From assembly GCA_025964775.1 (NCBI GenBank), contig JAOPYE010000026.1:1-64000 (forward strand): a DNA stretch of 64,000 nucleotides, read 5' to 3'. Made by a program: the position numbers and the translations under genes. This document shows positions 17,483-26,872 of the stretch, piece after piece (position 1 is the stretch's first letter; each line of letters opens with the position of its first letter). The DNA comes from Marmoricola sp. (GTDB lineage Bacteria > Actinomycetota > Actinomycetes > Propionibacteriales > Nocardioidaceae). Below the pieces are notes generated by a model. That model searched no databases, was not told the DNA's origin, and saw nothing but the letters and a program-made list of their open reading frames with translations.

Positions 17483-18780
17483 TGAAGCGCATCTTCGGCG
17501 GCGCCACCGGCAGGGTGATCACCCTGGGCATCTTCTTCGCGACCTGCGCGGTGATCATGGGCGTGCTGTACACCGGTACCGGCGAGCCGCTGCCGTTCAT
17601 CAGCCAGAAGAAGTACACCGTGAGCGTCGACTTCAAGGACGTCGACAACCTGGTCAAGGCTGCCCAGGTCCAGGAGGCCGGCATCCTCGTCGGAGAGGTC
17701 CGCAGCATCACCCGCGTCGACTCCAGCACGCTGCGGGTCACGTTGACGCTGAACAAGGACGCGGCGCCGCTTCACCAGGGTGCCCGGTTCCGCCTGGGGT
17801 CGCGCACGTTGGTCGGCGAGTCCTACCTCGCCCTGACCGACGGCAAGGGTCCCGTGGTGCCGGACAACAACCACCTACCCGCCAGCGCCGCCGAGCCGAG
17901 TGTCCAGCTCGACGACGTGCTCGCCAGCGTCGATGCCAACACGCGTGGCCAACTGCGCAGCCTGCTGCGCGGCCTCGGTCAGGGCACGGCAGGGACCGGC
18001 ACGGACGTCTCGTCCTTGATGACCGGGTTGGGCGACCTCGGGCGGGGTGGCCACACCGCCCTCGCCGCGATCTCGGCCCAGTCGCAGGACCTCGAGTCGC
18101 TGGCGCGTGAGACCTCCACGGTTCTGCGGGCCCTCGACACCGGACAGGGCGAGATTGCCGACCTGGTGACCGGCGCCAACACCGTCACCAGAGCCACGGC
18201 CGGTCAACGGGCCGCCATCGAGCAGACCCTGCGACTGGCGCCCGATGTGCTGACCAACGCCACGACGGCATCGGACTCGCTCACCACGCTGTCGGGCGCT
18301 TTGGCGCCGGTGGCCACGGACCTGCGGGCAGCCGCGCCGAACCTGACCCTGGCGCTGAACGAACTACCGGGGACGACCACGGACCTGCGCGGCATGATGG
18401 CTCCGCTCTCACGAGTCCTCGACGAGGTTCCGGCCACCCTGACGCGTATCCCGCAGAACGGTGTCGACCTTCGAGCGTTCATCCCGCAGGCTCACGCCAC
18501 CCTCAACGACGTCAACCCGATGCTCGCGTACGTCCGCCCCTACGGCCCGGAGCTGTCGGCGTACTTCGCGAACTTCAACGCAGTCCTGAACTACCGCGAC
18601 GAGAACGGCGCCTACTACCTGCGGCTGACCCCGCTGCTGAACACGAACTCGCCGCAGCTGCCGGTCAAGGTTCCGAATCTGCTCGGCAACTACACCAACG
18701 CGTTCCCGGCTCCTGGCTCCGGGGCCCGCCCCGGTCCGTTCACGGGGACCTATCCGAGAGTGCAGCGCGAGAGCCCATGA
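17482..18780 (+). CDS. Mce protein 6 of cluster 1 (MlaD domain)
   Basis: A 432-residue Mce-family protein with an anchor at about 9-29 and an MlaD domain containing VQEAGILVGEVRSI and LVGESYLALTDG. The helical tube region and a short C-terminal tail with VKVPNLLGNYTNAF follow. GGAGG sits seven bases before the ATG, which favours it over the GTG one codon upstream. It completes the set of six. The RND transporter gene overlaps its stop by four bases. Confidence 0.87.
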   Translation: MKRIFGGATGRVITLGIFFATCAVIMGVLYTGTGEPLPFISQKKYTVSVDFKDVDNLVKAAQVQEAGILVGEVRSITRVDSSTLRVTLTLNKDAAPLHQGARFRLGSRTLVGESYLALTDGKGPVVPDNNHLPASAAEPSVQLDDVLASVDANTRGQLRSLLRGLGQGTAGTGTDVSSLMTGLGDLGRGGHTALAAISAQSQDLESLARETSTVLRALDTGQGEIADLVTGANTVTRATAGQRAAIEQTLRLAPDVLTNATTASDSLTTLSGALAPVATDLRAAAPNLTLALNELPGTTTDLRGMMAPLSRVLDEVPATLTRIPQNGVDLRAFIPQAHATLNDVNPMLAYVRPYGPELSAYFANFNAVLNYRDENGAYYLRLTPLLNTNSPQLPVKVPNLLGNYTNAFPAPGSGARPGPFTGTYPRVQRESP

Positions 18781-21047
18781 GGTTCTTGACGGGGCGTTTC
18801 CTGGTCGGGCTCATGCTCACCGCCGCTGCTGCGGCGGTGGTGGGCATCGGGCTGACCCAGGTGCGTACCGACACGACGACGGCTTCGTTCCTGCCGCTCA
18901 ACGACCCGACCCAGAAGGCCACGATCGAGGCCGCGCGCTCCTTCGGCGGCGACCCGATCGTCGTACTCGCCGAGTCGAGCAAACCGGCGGCGCTGCTCGA
19001 AGGCGACCAGATCACCAAGCTGGTCGGACTCGAGGGCGCTCTCTCCCGGCTACCCGACGTAGCGGTCGTCTACGGGCCCGGCACCGTGCTCAACCAGGTC
19101 GCCTCGTCGGCCCAGGACATGCTCGCCACGATCTCCGGCCGGCGCGACGGGATCCAGGCAGCGGCCCGGATCAAGGCACAAGCAGCCGGCAAGAGCCCTG
19201 CGGCAGTGGCGGCAGCAGTGGCCCGGTCCGTCCAGGCCTTCGACGTCCGGTACGGCGCACTCCTCGTCAAGGGCCTACCCGCCGGACTCCCCACGCTTCA
19301 CAACTCCAGGTTCGTGCAGTCCGTCGTCTTCGACCAGGACGGACAGCCTCGCGTGCAGTGGCGGTTCGTCGTGCCGCGTCCCGATGCCGTCGCCATCGTC
19401 GTGCGACCGCGCGACCAACTCGATCAGGCAGCTACCGAGCGGCTCGTCGAGGCCACGAAGGCGGTGGTGAACGGCGCCGGGCTCCACACCACCAGGATCA
19501 CCGTGACCGGCATGCCCGTGGTTGCCGCCGGTCTGGGTGGCCTGTTGCGCCACGAGATCCCGGTCGTCGGTGCCTGTGCGCTCGCCTTGATCGGAGGCTG
19601 CTACCTGTTCCTGCCGTGGCTTTCCCGTAAGCGCCATCGCCTGTTGCCACTCGCAGCCACACTGGCGGCGACCGCCGTGACGCTTGCAGCATTCGGCTGG
19701 CTCCACCACCCGGTCTCGCTGGGGGTCGTCGCCTTCCTGCCGATCCTGTTGGGAACAGGGAGCGACTTCCCGGCCTACCTCGTCCGCGGCGCCGACCGGC
19801 GTCGTGTGATCGTCACCGCCACCGCGGCAGCCGCCGGATTTGCGACCCTCGGGCTTTCCCCGGTGCCGTTCGTCCGCGACCTCGGGTTGTCCCTGGGTGC
19901 CGGCGTTCTGCTGGCAATCGGGTTCGGGCTGTGGGCAAGCCGACTGGTGGACGGATCCGCCACAGCCATCCGGCCGCGCGACGACGTCAGGACGACCGTG
20001 TCCAAGCCGGCTCTCGGCTGGGCAGCTCGCGCTGCGCTTCTCGCCGTCGCCGCAGGGATCTCCGTGACCGGCTGGATCGCGCTCCCCCACCTTCGGATCG
20101 AAGGTCAGCCGGAACGCCTGGCCGCGGGCGCACCTGAACTGACCGACGCACATCACGCCCAGAGCGTGCTCGGGTCAGCCGGTGAGGTCGACATCCTGGT
20201 CCGCGGGAACAACGTCATCACCCCGGCCTCGCTGGCCTGGATGACCGATGTCCAGGACCTGACCCTCCAGGACTTCGGCGATCAGCTGCACCCAGTGGTC
20301 AGCCCGCCCACCTTGCTTGCCTTCCTCGGACCCAATCCGACGGCCGAACAGCTTCAGGCCGGCTTGAACCAGCTGCCCCCCTACCTGCTGAGCTCCGTGA
20401 TCCGTCAAGACGGCAAGGAAGCAGTGCTCAGCTTCGGCATCAAGCTCGGCGACGTCGGCAGCCAGCAGACGCTGCTGAACGATCTCCGCAGAGCCATCCC
20501 GACGCCGCCTCGAGGTTTGCGCGTCGACCTCGCCGGCCTGCCGGTCGTGACGGCCCGCGGCTACCAGTTGATCTCCAGCAACAGATACGTCACCGGGCTT
20601 GTCGGGATCGCGGCCGCCGGGCTGGTCCTGCTGATCGGCCTGCGCCGCAAGTCGGACGCGCTTCGCGGCATCCTGGCAGCAGGGCTCGCGACGGGGTGGG
20701 GCCTCTCCGTCGCGCTGGCCCTGGGCATCTCGTTGACCCCGCTGACCGTCGCCCTCGGATCGCTCGCCACTGCCACGGCCTGTGAATTCAGCGTCCTGCT
20801 CGGCGGTCCGCACGACGCGCGGGTACGTCGTTCGGTGCTCGTCGCCGCTGCGGCCGCGACCTGTGGCTATCTCGCCCTGACGGTCTCCGGGCTGACCGTG
20901 ATCCAGAACTTCGGGCTGTTCCTCGCCGCCACCGTGCTGTTGTCGCTCGTGGCAGCGCAGGTTGTCCGCCTGCTGATGCCCGAACGAGCGGTGGCGCCCG
21001 AGGTGGCTGCCCTGCCCGTCGACTCACGAGAAGAGGTATTGGTATGA
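18777..21047 (+). CDS. RND-superfamily (MmpL/HpnN-like) membrane transporter
   Basis: A 756-residue protein with two RND repeats. TM1 (about 5-27) is followed by a soluble loop, then a bundle of five helices starting near 260 containing GTGSDFPAYL (about 325); the second repeat begins near 415 and ends with another bundle that carries TATACEFSVLLGG. The acidic residues in these two motifs sit where proton-relay residues occur in MmpL and HpnN proteins. Such proteins move lipids to or from the cell envelope. It is shorter than typical MmpL proteins. The ATGA overlap with the last mce gene puts it in the same translation unit, so it likely cooperates with the importer, perhaps in periplasmic lipid transfer. 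Confidence 0.85.
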   Translation: MRFLTGRFLVGLMLTAAAAAVVGIGLTQVRTDTTTASFLPLNDPTQKATIEAARSFGGDPIVVLAESSKPAALLEGDQITKLVGLEGALSRLPDVAVVYGPGTVLNQVASSAQDMLATISGRRDGIQAAARIKAQAAGKSPAAVAAAVARSVQAFDVRYGALLVKGLPAGLPTLHNSRFVQSVVFDQDGQPRVQWRFVVPRPDAVAIVVRPRDQLDQAATERLVEATKAVVNGAGLHTTRITVTGMPVVAAGLGGLLRHEIPVVGACALALIGGCYLFLPWLSRKRHRLLPLAATLAATAVTLAAFGWLHHPVSLGVVAFLPILLGTGSDFPAYLVRGADRRRVIVTATAAAAGFATLGLSPVPFVRDLGLSLGAGVLLAIGFGLWASRLVDGSATAIRPRDDVRTTVSKPALGWAARAALLAVAAGISVTGWIALPHLRIEGQPERLAAGAPELTDAHHAQSVLGSAGEVDILVRGNNVITPASLAWMTDVQDLTLQDFGDQLHPVVSPPTLLAFLGPNPTAEQLQAGLNQLPPYLLSSVIRQDGKEAVLSFGIKLGDVGSQQTLLNDLRRAIPTPPRGLRVDLAGLPVVTARGYQLISSNRYVTGLVGIAAAGLVLLIGLRRKSDALRGILAAGLATGWGLSVALALGISLTPLTVALGSLATATACEFSVLLGGPHDARVRRSVLVAAAAATCGYLALTVSGLTVIQNFGLFLAATVLLSLVAAQVVRLLMPERAVAPEVAALPVDSREEVLV

Positions 21048-22102
21048 ACGTCCTGAGCCAGATCCGCTTGCCGAAGAGGCCACTGATGCGTGCGGTGCTC
21101 GCCGTCCTGGTCCTGGCCGTCGTAGCCGGTGGAGTGATCGGCGGCATCAAGAGGTTCACCGGCCTCCCCGGTGATGCGGCCTTCAAGTACGGCAATGCCG
21201 TCGTGACCCAGAGCGCACTCAACAGCCGCATCGAGCTGCTCGGAGCGCTCTACGGCATCAAGGCGCCGACAGGCACGAAGGCGAAGGCGACGTTCGAGCG
21301 CGACTCGGCGAAGGCCGTCGCGGTGAGCATGATCCTCGATCACGCTGCCGCCGCCCACGACATCGTCATCGCCGACAAGGCGGCGCGGGACACGCTCGCG
21401 GGAATGATCACCACCCAGCTGGGTTCCAACGCCGCTTTCATCAAGATCCTCGCGGAATTCGGGGTGAACGAGCAGAACGTCCTGGACGAGATCAAGCGCC
21501 AGCAGGCGACTGCCCGGCTGTTCCAGGTGGTGACCAAGGGCGCCGTCGCTTCGGTCACGGATGCGCAGGCCCAGGCCTTCTTCGCCAAGAACCCCTCCGC
21601 GTTCTCCGTGCCGGAGACTCGCCATCTCGCCAACATCGTGGTGGCCACCCAACAGGAAGCTGATGCGATCCTGGCCCAGCTCAGGGCCGGCAAGAACTTC
21701 GCAGCGCTCGCACAGAAGACCTCGCTCGACGACAGCACCCGCAGCTCTGGTGGCGACCTCGGCACTGTCGACGCCGCCAAGCTCGAGAACACCTACGCCG
21801 CGGCGGCATTCTCGACACCGGTCGGCGGCGACTTCGGGCCGGTACAGACCAAGTTCGGCTGGAACGTGGGCACAGTCCTGGCGATCAAGCCAGGTACGAC
21901 CGCCACCTACGCGACTGCCAAGGCCCAGGTCGTGGCGACGTTGCAGTCACAGGTCGCGATGAAGGTGTGGGACGCCTTCCTCGCCGATCAGATCAAGCAG
22001 GCGAACGTTGACTACGCCTCCGCGTACCGACCTGCACATCCGGACGCCCTGCCTGCTGCCCAGCCCGGCGTGCCCAGCGCGTCTGCATCGGTAGCGCCGT
22101 GA
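21044..22102 (+). CDS. Membrane-anchored parvulin-type peptidyl-prolyl isomerase (SurA/PrsA-like)
   Basis: A 352-residue extracytoplasmic foldase. One N-terminal anchor (about 14-36) precedes a SurA/PrsA-type helical chaperone part (about 45-180, including AVVTQSALNSRIELL) and a parvulin domain (about 185-285: VPETRHLANIVV, LRAGKNFAALAQKTS, SSGGDLGTV). Such proteins help exported proteins fold. The gene overlaps the RND gene (ATGA) and is followed by a coupled small membrane protein. A foldase built into an mce operon suggests that it serves the Mce or RND subunits specifically, which is inference. Confidence 0.85.
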   Translation: MNVLSQIRLPKRPLMRAVLAVLVLAVVAGGVIGGIKRFTGLPGDAAFKYGNAVVTQSALNSRIELLGALYGIKAPTGTKAKATFERDSAKAVAVSMILDHAAAAHDIVIADKAARDTLAGMITTQLGSNAAFIKILAEFGVNEQNVLDEIKRQQATARLFQVVTKGAVASVTDAQAQAFFAKNPSAFSVPETRHLANIVVATQQEADAILAQLRAGKNFAALAQKTSLDDSTRSSGGDLGTVDAAKLENTYAAAAFSTPVGGDFGPVQTKFGWNVGTVLAIKPGTTATYATAKAQVVATLQSQVAMKVWDAFLADQIKQANVDYASAYRPAHPDALPAAQPGVPSASASVAP

Positions 22103-22329
22103 TCGTCGCGGCGGTCTCCTTTGCCTGTGCCTTTGCCTGTCTGGGCATTGGCAGGTGGGGGCGCCACAACTCCGCCGATCTTGTACCGCAGACCCTCACC
22201 GCCGACAGCCGGGCAAAGAACGAACGCTCACTGCGACGAGGCGCCTGGTCGATGACCATCTTCGGCGGTCTTTTCGTCGTGAGCGGGTTGATCGCCGGGG
22301 TCAGCGCCGCGATGGGAGTCGGGAGTTGA
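22099..22329 (+). CDS. Small two-helix membrane protein
   Basis: A 76-residue protein with two hydrophobic helices (about 2-19 and 51-71) joined by a charged loop, DSRAKNERSLRRGAW. Its GTG overlaps the foldase stop (GTGA), in line with every junction upstream, which is the main support for it being real. I do not recognise a family. It may be an accessory of the importer, comparable in position, not in sequence, to Mce-associated membrane proteins. Confidence 0.65.
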   Translation: MIVAAVSFACAFACLGIGRWGRHNSADLVPQTLTADSRAKNERSLRRGAWSMTIFGGLFVVSGLIAGVSAAMGVGS

Positions 22330-22482
22330 AACCACCCGGTAGGAGGGGAAAGCCACCCCCGTACGGCGACGACCTGCGGCCACCCGCCCCGCGAGCATGG
22401 AGACACGGTCCCGGAGGCGGCACCGCGATCGTCCGACCCGGCGTACACGTCCGACGCGCTCCACACTGAAGGAGGAAGACCG
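22330..22482 (+). promoter_or_regulatory. Gap between transporter and carboxylase genes
   Basis: This 153-base gap is the largest break inside the long plus-strand chain. It carries the carboxylase RBS (GAAGGAGG) and a repeat of CGTCCGAC (twice around 22430-22455). It could contain an internal promoter for the catabolic genes; I cannot identify a clear hexamer pair or a hairpin. Confidence 0.35.
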
Positions 22483-24081
22483 TTGACCACGCTGAGATCG
22501 ACCCTGGACCTCGAGGGCGAGGTGTACCTGGGGAACAGGGCTGCCCAGGAGGCCGCGCTGGCCGACCTCGAAGAGCAGCTCGACCTGGTCCGCGCCGGCG
22601 GCGGCGCGAAATATGCGGCTCGCCATCGTGAGCGCGGCAAGATGCTCGCCCGCGAACGCATCGAGCTCCTGCTGGACCGGGATGCACCGTTCCTGGAGTT
22701 CTCCTCGCTGGCCGCCTGGGGGACCCAGTTCACCGTCGGCGCCAGCATCGTCACCGGACTCGGGGTCGTCTCGGGAGTCGAGTGCGTGATCATCGCCCAC
22801 GACCCGACGGTCCGCGGCGGCACGATGAACCCCTACACGCTGCGCAAGAACCTGCGCGCCCTCGACATCGCCAAGCGCAACCGGCTTCCGGTGATCAACC
22901 TGGTCGAGTCCGGCGGCGCAGACCTGCCCACCCAGTCCGAGCTGTTCGTGCAGGCCGGCAAGATCTTCCAGGGTCTCTCCGAGCTCTCCGGCCTGGGAAT
23001 CCCCACCGTGGCCCTGGTCTTCGGCAACTCGACCGCCGGCGGCGCTTACGTACCGGGCATGTGCGACTACGCCGTGCTCGTGGACAAGGCCGCCAAGGTG
23101 TTCCTCGGCGGCCCGCCCCTGGTGAAGATGGCCACCGGTGAGGAGTCCGACGACGAGGAGCTCGGCGGCGCCGAGATGCACGCCCGGGTCTCCGGACTCG
23201 CCGATCATTTCGCCGTCGACGAACGCGACGCCCTGCGCATCGGGCGCCAGATCATGTCGGAGATCAACTGGCGCAAGCACGGCCCCGGGCCGAGCCTGGA
23301 CGCCGATGCTCCGCTCTACGACGAGGACGAGCTGCTGGGCATCGCCGCCGCCGACTTCCGGGTCCCGGTGGATCCTCGAGACGTGCTGGCACGTGTGGTC
23401 GATGGCTCGCGCTTCGGGGAGTACAAGCCGCAGTACGGCAGCAGCCTCGTCACCGGCTGGGCGTCGATCCACGGCTACCCGGTCGGCATCCTCGCCAATG
23501 CGCGCGGTGTGCTGTTCAGCGAGGAGGCCCAGAAGGGCACCGAGTTCATCATGCTGGCCAACCAGCTCGACGTCCCGTTGATCTTCTTGCAGAACTGCAC
23601 CGGCTTCATGGTCGGCAGGACCTACGAGCAGGGCGGCATCATCAAGGACGGCGCGAAGATGATCAACGCCGTCACCAACAGCACCGTTCCGCACCTGACG
23701 ATCAACATAGGCGCATCGTTCGGAGCCGGCAACTACGGGATGTCCGGCCGCGCCTTCGACCCCCGGTTCATGTTCACCTGGGTCAACGCAAAGCTTGCCG
23801 TCATGGGTGGGTCGCAGCTGGCCGGTGTGCTGTCGATCGTCGGCAGGCAGGGCGCGGAGGCAGCCGGGCGCGAGTTCGATCTCGAGGCCGACGCCATCAA
23901 GACCAAGCAGATCGAGGAACAGATCACCGCCGAATCGCACTCGTTCTTCACCAGTGCGCGGCTGTACGACGACGGCGTGATCGACCCGCGCGACACCAGG
24001 ACCGTGCTGGGCATGGCCCTGTCCGCGGTGCACTCCCAGGTCATCGATGGCAGGCGCGGCTACGGCGTCTTCCGGATGTGA
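22483..24081 (+). CDS. Acyl-CoA carboxylase beta (carboxyltransferase) subunit, AtuC/MCC-like
   Basis: A 532-residue carboxyltransferase that moves CO2 from carboxybiotin to an acyl-CoA. It has the crotonase-like double fold: the acyl-CoA half with VRGGTMNPYTLRKNLRAL and NLVESGGADLPTQSE, and the biotin half with NCTGFMVGRTYEQGGIIK and NIGASFGAGNYGMSGRAFDP. The latter motifs are typical of 3-methylcrotonyl-CoA and geranyl-CoA carboxylases rather than acetyl/propionyl-CoA carboxylases. The TTG start is supported by GAAGGAGG seven bases upstream. With the next gene (alpha) it makes the holoenzyme; the AtuA-like gene nearby favours an isoprenoid-type substrate over leucine breakdown. Confidence 0.9.
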   Translation: MTTLRSTLDLEGEVYLGNRAAQEAALADLEEQLDLVRAGGGAKYAARHRERGKMLARERIELLLDRDAPFLEFSSLAAWGTQFTVGASIVTGLGVVSGVECVIIAHDPTVRGGTMNPYTLRKNLRALDIAKRNRLPVINLVESGGADLPTQSELFVQAGKIFQGLSELSGLGIPTVALVFGNSTAGGAYVPGMCDYAVLVDKAAKVFLGGPPLVKMATGEESDDEELGGAEMHARVSGLADHFAVDERDALRIGRQIMSEINWRKHGPGPSLDADAPLYDEDELLGIAAADFRVPVDPRDVLARVVDGSRFGEYKPQYGSSLVTGWASIHGYPVGILANARGVLFSEEAQKGTEFIMLANQLDVPLIFLQNCTGFMVGRTYEQGGIIKDGAKMINAVTNSTVPHLTINIGASFGAGNYGMSGRAFDPRFMFTWVNAKLAVMGGSQLAGVLSIVGRQGAEAAGREFDLEADAIKTKQIEEQITAESHSFFTSARLYDDGVIDPRDTRTVLGMALSAVHSQVIDGRRGYGVFRM

Positions 24082-24092
24082 GAACGGAACCC

Positions 24093-26087
24093 ATGGCAAT
24101 CATCAACAAGCTCCTCATCGCGAACCGGGGCGAGATCGCGTCGCGCATCATTCGCACGGCCCGCACGATGGATATCGCGTGTGTTGCGGTCTATTCCGAT
24201 GCCGACGCTCATGCGCCATGGGTGCGCGAGGCTGACGAGTCCGTCCACCTGCCTGGCAACGCTCCCGCTGACACCTACCTCCGTGGCGACCTCATCCTCG
24301 CTGCCGCCAAGCTGACGGGCGCAGACGCCGTTCACCCGGGGTACGGGTTCCTGTCCGAGAACGCCGGGTTCGCGCGCGACTGCGCTGCCGCCGGAGTGAT
24401 CTTCGTCGGGCCGCCGCCTGAGGCAATCGATTCGATGGGCTCGAAGATCGAGGCCAAGAAGATCATGGCCGCGGCAGGGGTGCCGGTGCTTCCGCAGGTC
24501 ACGGTCTCTGACGACGCGACGATCGATGCAGCTGCGCTGATCGGAAGGGTGGCAGCGGATATCGGATACCCGGTGCTCGTGAAGGCGGCGTACGGCGGCG
24601 GAGGTCGCGGCATGCGCATCGTCCACGACGCTGACGGACTCCTTGAAGCCGTCGAAGGTGCCCGCCGCGAAGCCGTCACAGCCTTCGGGAACGGCACCGT
24701 CTTCCTCGAGCGGTTCCTCGACTCTCCGCGTCACATCGAGGTGCAGATCTTCGCTGACACCCAGGGCAACGTCATCCATCTCTTCGAGCGCGAGTGCTCG
24801 ATCCAGCGCCGGTACCAGAAGATCATCGAGGAGTCGCCGTCACCGGTCGTCGACGACGCGCTCCGCGAGGAGCTGGGAACCGCAGCCGTCGCGGCGGGCA
24901 AGGCGATCGGGTATGTCGGAGCCGGCACGGCAGAGTTCGTGATGGGCTCCGACGGCCGCTTCTACTTCCTCGAGGTCAACACCCGGCTTCAGGTCGAACA
25001 CCCGGTTACCGAGATGGTCACCGGCCTCGATCTGGTGCGACTGCAACTGCGCGTCGCCGAGGGACATCCCCTTCCGGAGGAAGCCCTCACAGCGACTGTC
25101 ACAGGTCACGCCATGGAAGTGCGGCTGTACGCCGAAGACGTCGCCGCCGGATTCCTGCCGGCGACCGGCACCGTGCACGGGTTCTCCGTGCCTGACCTGC
25201 CGGGCATCCGGGTCGATGCCGGAGTCACCGTCGGATCCCAGGTCGGGGTGCACTACGACGCGATGCTCGCGAAGGTGATCGCCCACGGCGCCACTCGCGA
25301 CGACGCTCGCCGCACGCTGGCACGGGCCCTGGCGGAGAGTCAGCTGCACGGTGTCGTCACCAACCGTGAGCTCCTCGTCGGGATCCTCCGGGAGCCGGAG
25401 TTCGCGGCGGGCACCATCGACACGGGCTATCTCAGCCGCCACGACCCCCTTGCCCTGAGCCGGTCCTGGCACTCGCCCGTCGCGGTCGCCGTCCACGCAG
25501 TTGCCGCCGCACTGGCAGCCCAGGCGGATCGCCGCACGGGTGCCAAGGTTCTGCCCGGACTGCCCTCTGGCTGGCGCAACGTGCCCAGCTCGTACCAGCA
25601 GGCCACATTCCTCGCCGACGGTGAGGAGATCGACGTCCGGTATCGCCTGGCCGACCCCAGCATCGAGGTGCAGGTGAACGGCGAACCGTTGGCCGCAGTG
25701 TTGCTGCTCGCCGCCACCGATCGGCAGGTCGACCTCGAAGTGGCCGGTGTCCGACGCCTCTGCACGGTTCGTCGCGTAGGTGAGGTCTCGTACGTCGACA
25801 GCGTGCTCGGCAGCACCACGTTGGTCGAGGAGCCTCGTTTCCCGGAGCCCGGGTCGCGAAACGCTCCCGGATCGCTTCTCGCCCCGATGCCCGGGACCGT
25901 GGTGCGGGTAGCAGTGCAGCCCGGCGACCAGGTCACCGCCGGCACCGTGGTCCTTGTCCTCGAGGCGATGAAGATGGAGCACAGCGTCGTCGCGCCGGTC
26001 GACGGCGTCGTCACCGAGATCGGCGTCAGCGTGTCGCAAGCCGTTGACCTCGGAACCGTGCTGGCTGTCGTCGAGGAGCAGGCATGA
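24093..26087 (+). CDS. Acyl-CoA carboxylase alpha subunit (biotin carboxylase + BCCP), AtuF/MCC-like
   Basis: A 664-residue biotinylated subunit. Residues about 1-445 form the biotin carboxylase with the ATP-grasp loop GGGGRGMRIV and FERECSIQRRYQKIIEE; the C-terminal biotin carrier has EAMKMEHS with biotinyl Lys627. It carboxylates biotin using ATP and bicarbonate. The ATG at 24093 gives the standard INKLLIANRGEIA N-terminus; a GTG at 24078 would overlap the beta-subunit stop (GTGA) and cannot be excluded. The enoyl-CoA hydratase gene overlaps its end (ATGA). Confidence 0.92.
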   Translation: MAIINKLLIANRGEIASRIIRTARTMDIACVAVYSDADAHAPWVREADESVHLPGNAPADTYLRGDLILAAAKLTGADAVHPGYGFLSENAGFARDCAAAGVIFVGPPPEAIDSMGSKIEAKKIMAAAGVPVLPQVTVSDDATIDAAALIGRVAADIGYPVLVKAAYGGGGRGMRIVHDADGLLEAVEGARREAVTAFGNGTVFLERFLDSPRHIEVQIFADTQGNVIHLFERECSIQRRYQKIIEESPSPVVDDALREELGTAAVAAGKAIGYVGAGTAEFVMGSDGRFYFLEVNTRLQVEHPVTEMVTGLDLVRLQLRVAEGHPLPEEALTATVTGHAMEVRLYAEDVAAGFLPATGTVHGFSVPDLPGIRVDAGVTVGSQVGVHYDAMLAKVIAHGATRDDARRTLARALAESQLHGVVTNRELLVGILREPEFAAGTIDTGYLSRHDPLALSRSWHSPVAVAVHAVAAALAAQADRRTGAKVLPGLPSGWRNVPSSYQQATFLADGEEIDVRYRLADPSIEVQVNGEPLAAVLLLAATDRQVDLEVAGVRRLCTVRRVGEVSYVDSVLGSTTLVEEPRFPEPGSRNAPGSLLAPMPGTVVRVAVQPGDQVTAGTVVLVLEAMKMEHSVVAPVDGVVTEIGVSVSQAVDLGTVLAVVEEQA

Positions 26088-26872
26088 CCACGGACACGCG
26101 CCCCACCGAGACCCAGAGCGTCACCTACGAGGTCCGCAACGGCGTCGCATGGCTGACGATCAATCGCCCCGAGGCACGCAATGCCCTCAATCGCGAGGTC
26201 CGGGACGGTCTGTTCGCCGGGGTCCGCCGGTTCAACGAAGATGACTCGGCCCTCGTGCTCGTACTCACCGGAACCGGCGACCGTGCCTTCTGCGCGGGCG
26301 GTGATCTGAAGGAGATGGCCGACACCGGCCTGCAGGTGCCGCCCGCCGACTTCGTGCCACAGTTCGGGCGCAACATCGAGGTCAGCAAGCCGACGATCGC
26401 TGCCGTCAACGGCGTGGCGTTCGCCGGAGGATTCCTGCTGGCCCAGACGTGTGACCTCGTCATTGCCTCCGACAACGCGCGCTTCGCCGTGACCGAGGTC
26501 AAGGTGGGCCGCGGAGCCCCGTGGGCTGCACCGCTGTCCTGGTTGCTGCCCCCACGGGTGGCGATGGAGATGCTGCTCACCGGTGATCCGATCAACGCCC
26601 GCCGTGCCCACGAGCTCGGTTTCGTGAACAAGGTCGTGACCTCCGAACGACTCGTGGAGGAGACCCAAGCGCTGGCCGAGCGGATCGCCGCGAACGCGCC
26701 TCTGTCGGTGCGCGCGGCGAAGCAGACCGTACGGCTCGCCGCCGAACATCCTTTGCGGCAGGCCTTCGACGAGGCGGAACGGATCTGGGAGCCGGTCTAT
26801 CTGAGCGCCGATGCCCAGGAAGGGCCGGCAGCATTCCGCGACAAGCGTCCGCCGCAGTGGGTCGGCCGATGA
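26084..26872 (+). CDS. Enoyl-CoA hydratase/crotonase family protein (AtuE-like position)
   Basis: A 262-residue crotonase. The CoA-binding and oxyanion segments FCAGGDLKEM and VNGVAFAGGFLL are present. Of the two catalytic glutamates of rat crotonase, the equivalent of Glu164 is kept (Glu138 in VTEVKVG) whereas the Glu144 position is Leu118. Hydratases acting on glutaconyl-CoA-type products follow carboxylases of this kind in the leucine (Liu) and acyclic terpene (Atu) pathways, so hydration of a carboxylated enoyl-CoA is the likely job. It is coupled to neighbours on both sides by ATGA overlaps. Confidence 0.85.
   Translation: MTTDTRPTETQSVTYEVRNGVAWLTINRPEARNALNREVRDGLFAGVRRFNEDDSALVLVLTGTGDRAFCAGGDLKEMADTGLQVPPADFVPQFGRNIEVSKPTIAAVNGVAFAGGFLLAQTCDLVIASDNARFAVTEVKVGRGAPWAAPLSWLLPPRVAMEMLLTGDPINARRAHELGFVNKVVTSERLVEETQALAERIAANAPLSVRAAKQTVRLAAEHPLRQAFDEAERIWEPVYLSADAQEGPAAFRDKRPPQWVGR

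Noticed and set aside
22228-24099. A 623-codon open frame on the minus strand
   Set aside because: It is antisense to the carboxyltransferase and adjoining genes, which have clear family motifs; its own sequence is Val/Gly/Arg/Asp-rich shadow of high-GC codons.
24840-26749. Long minus-strand frames across the carboxylase alpha gene
   Set aside because: They oppose a gene with intact biotin carboxylase and biotin-attachment motifs; typical GC-rich shadows.
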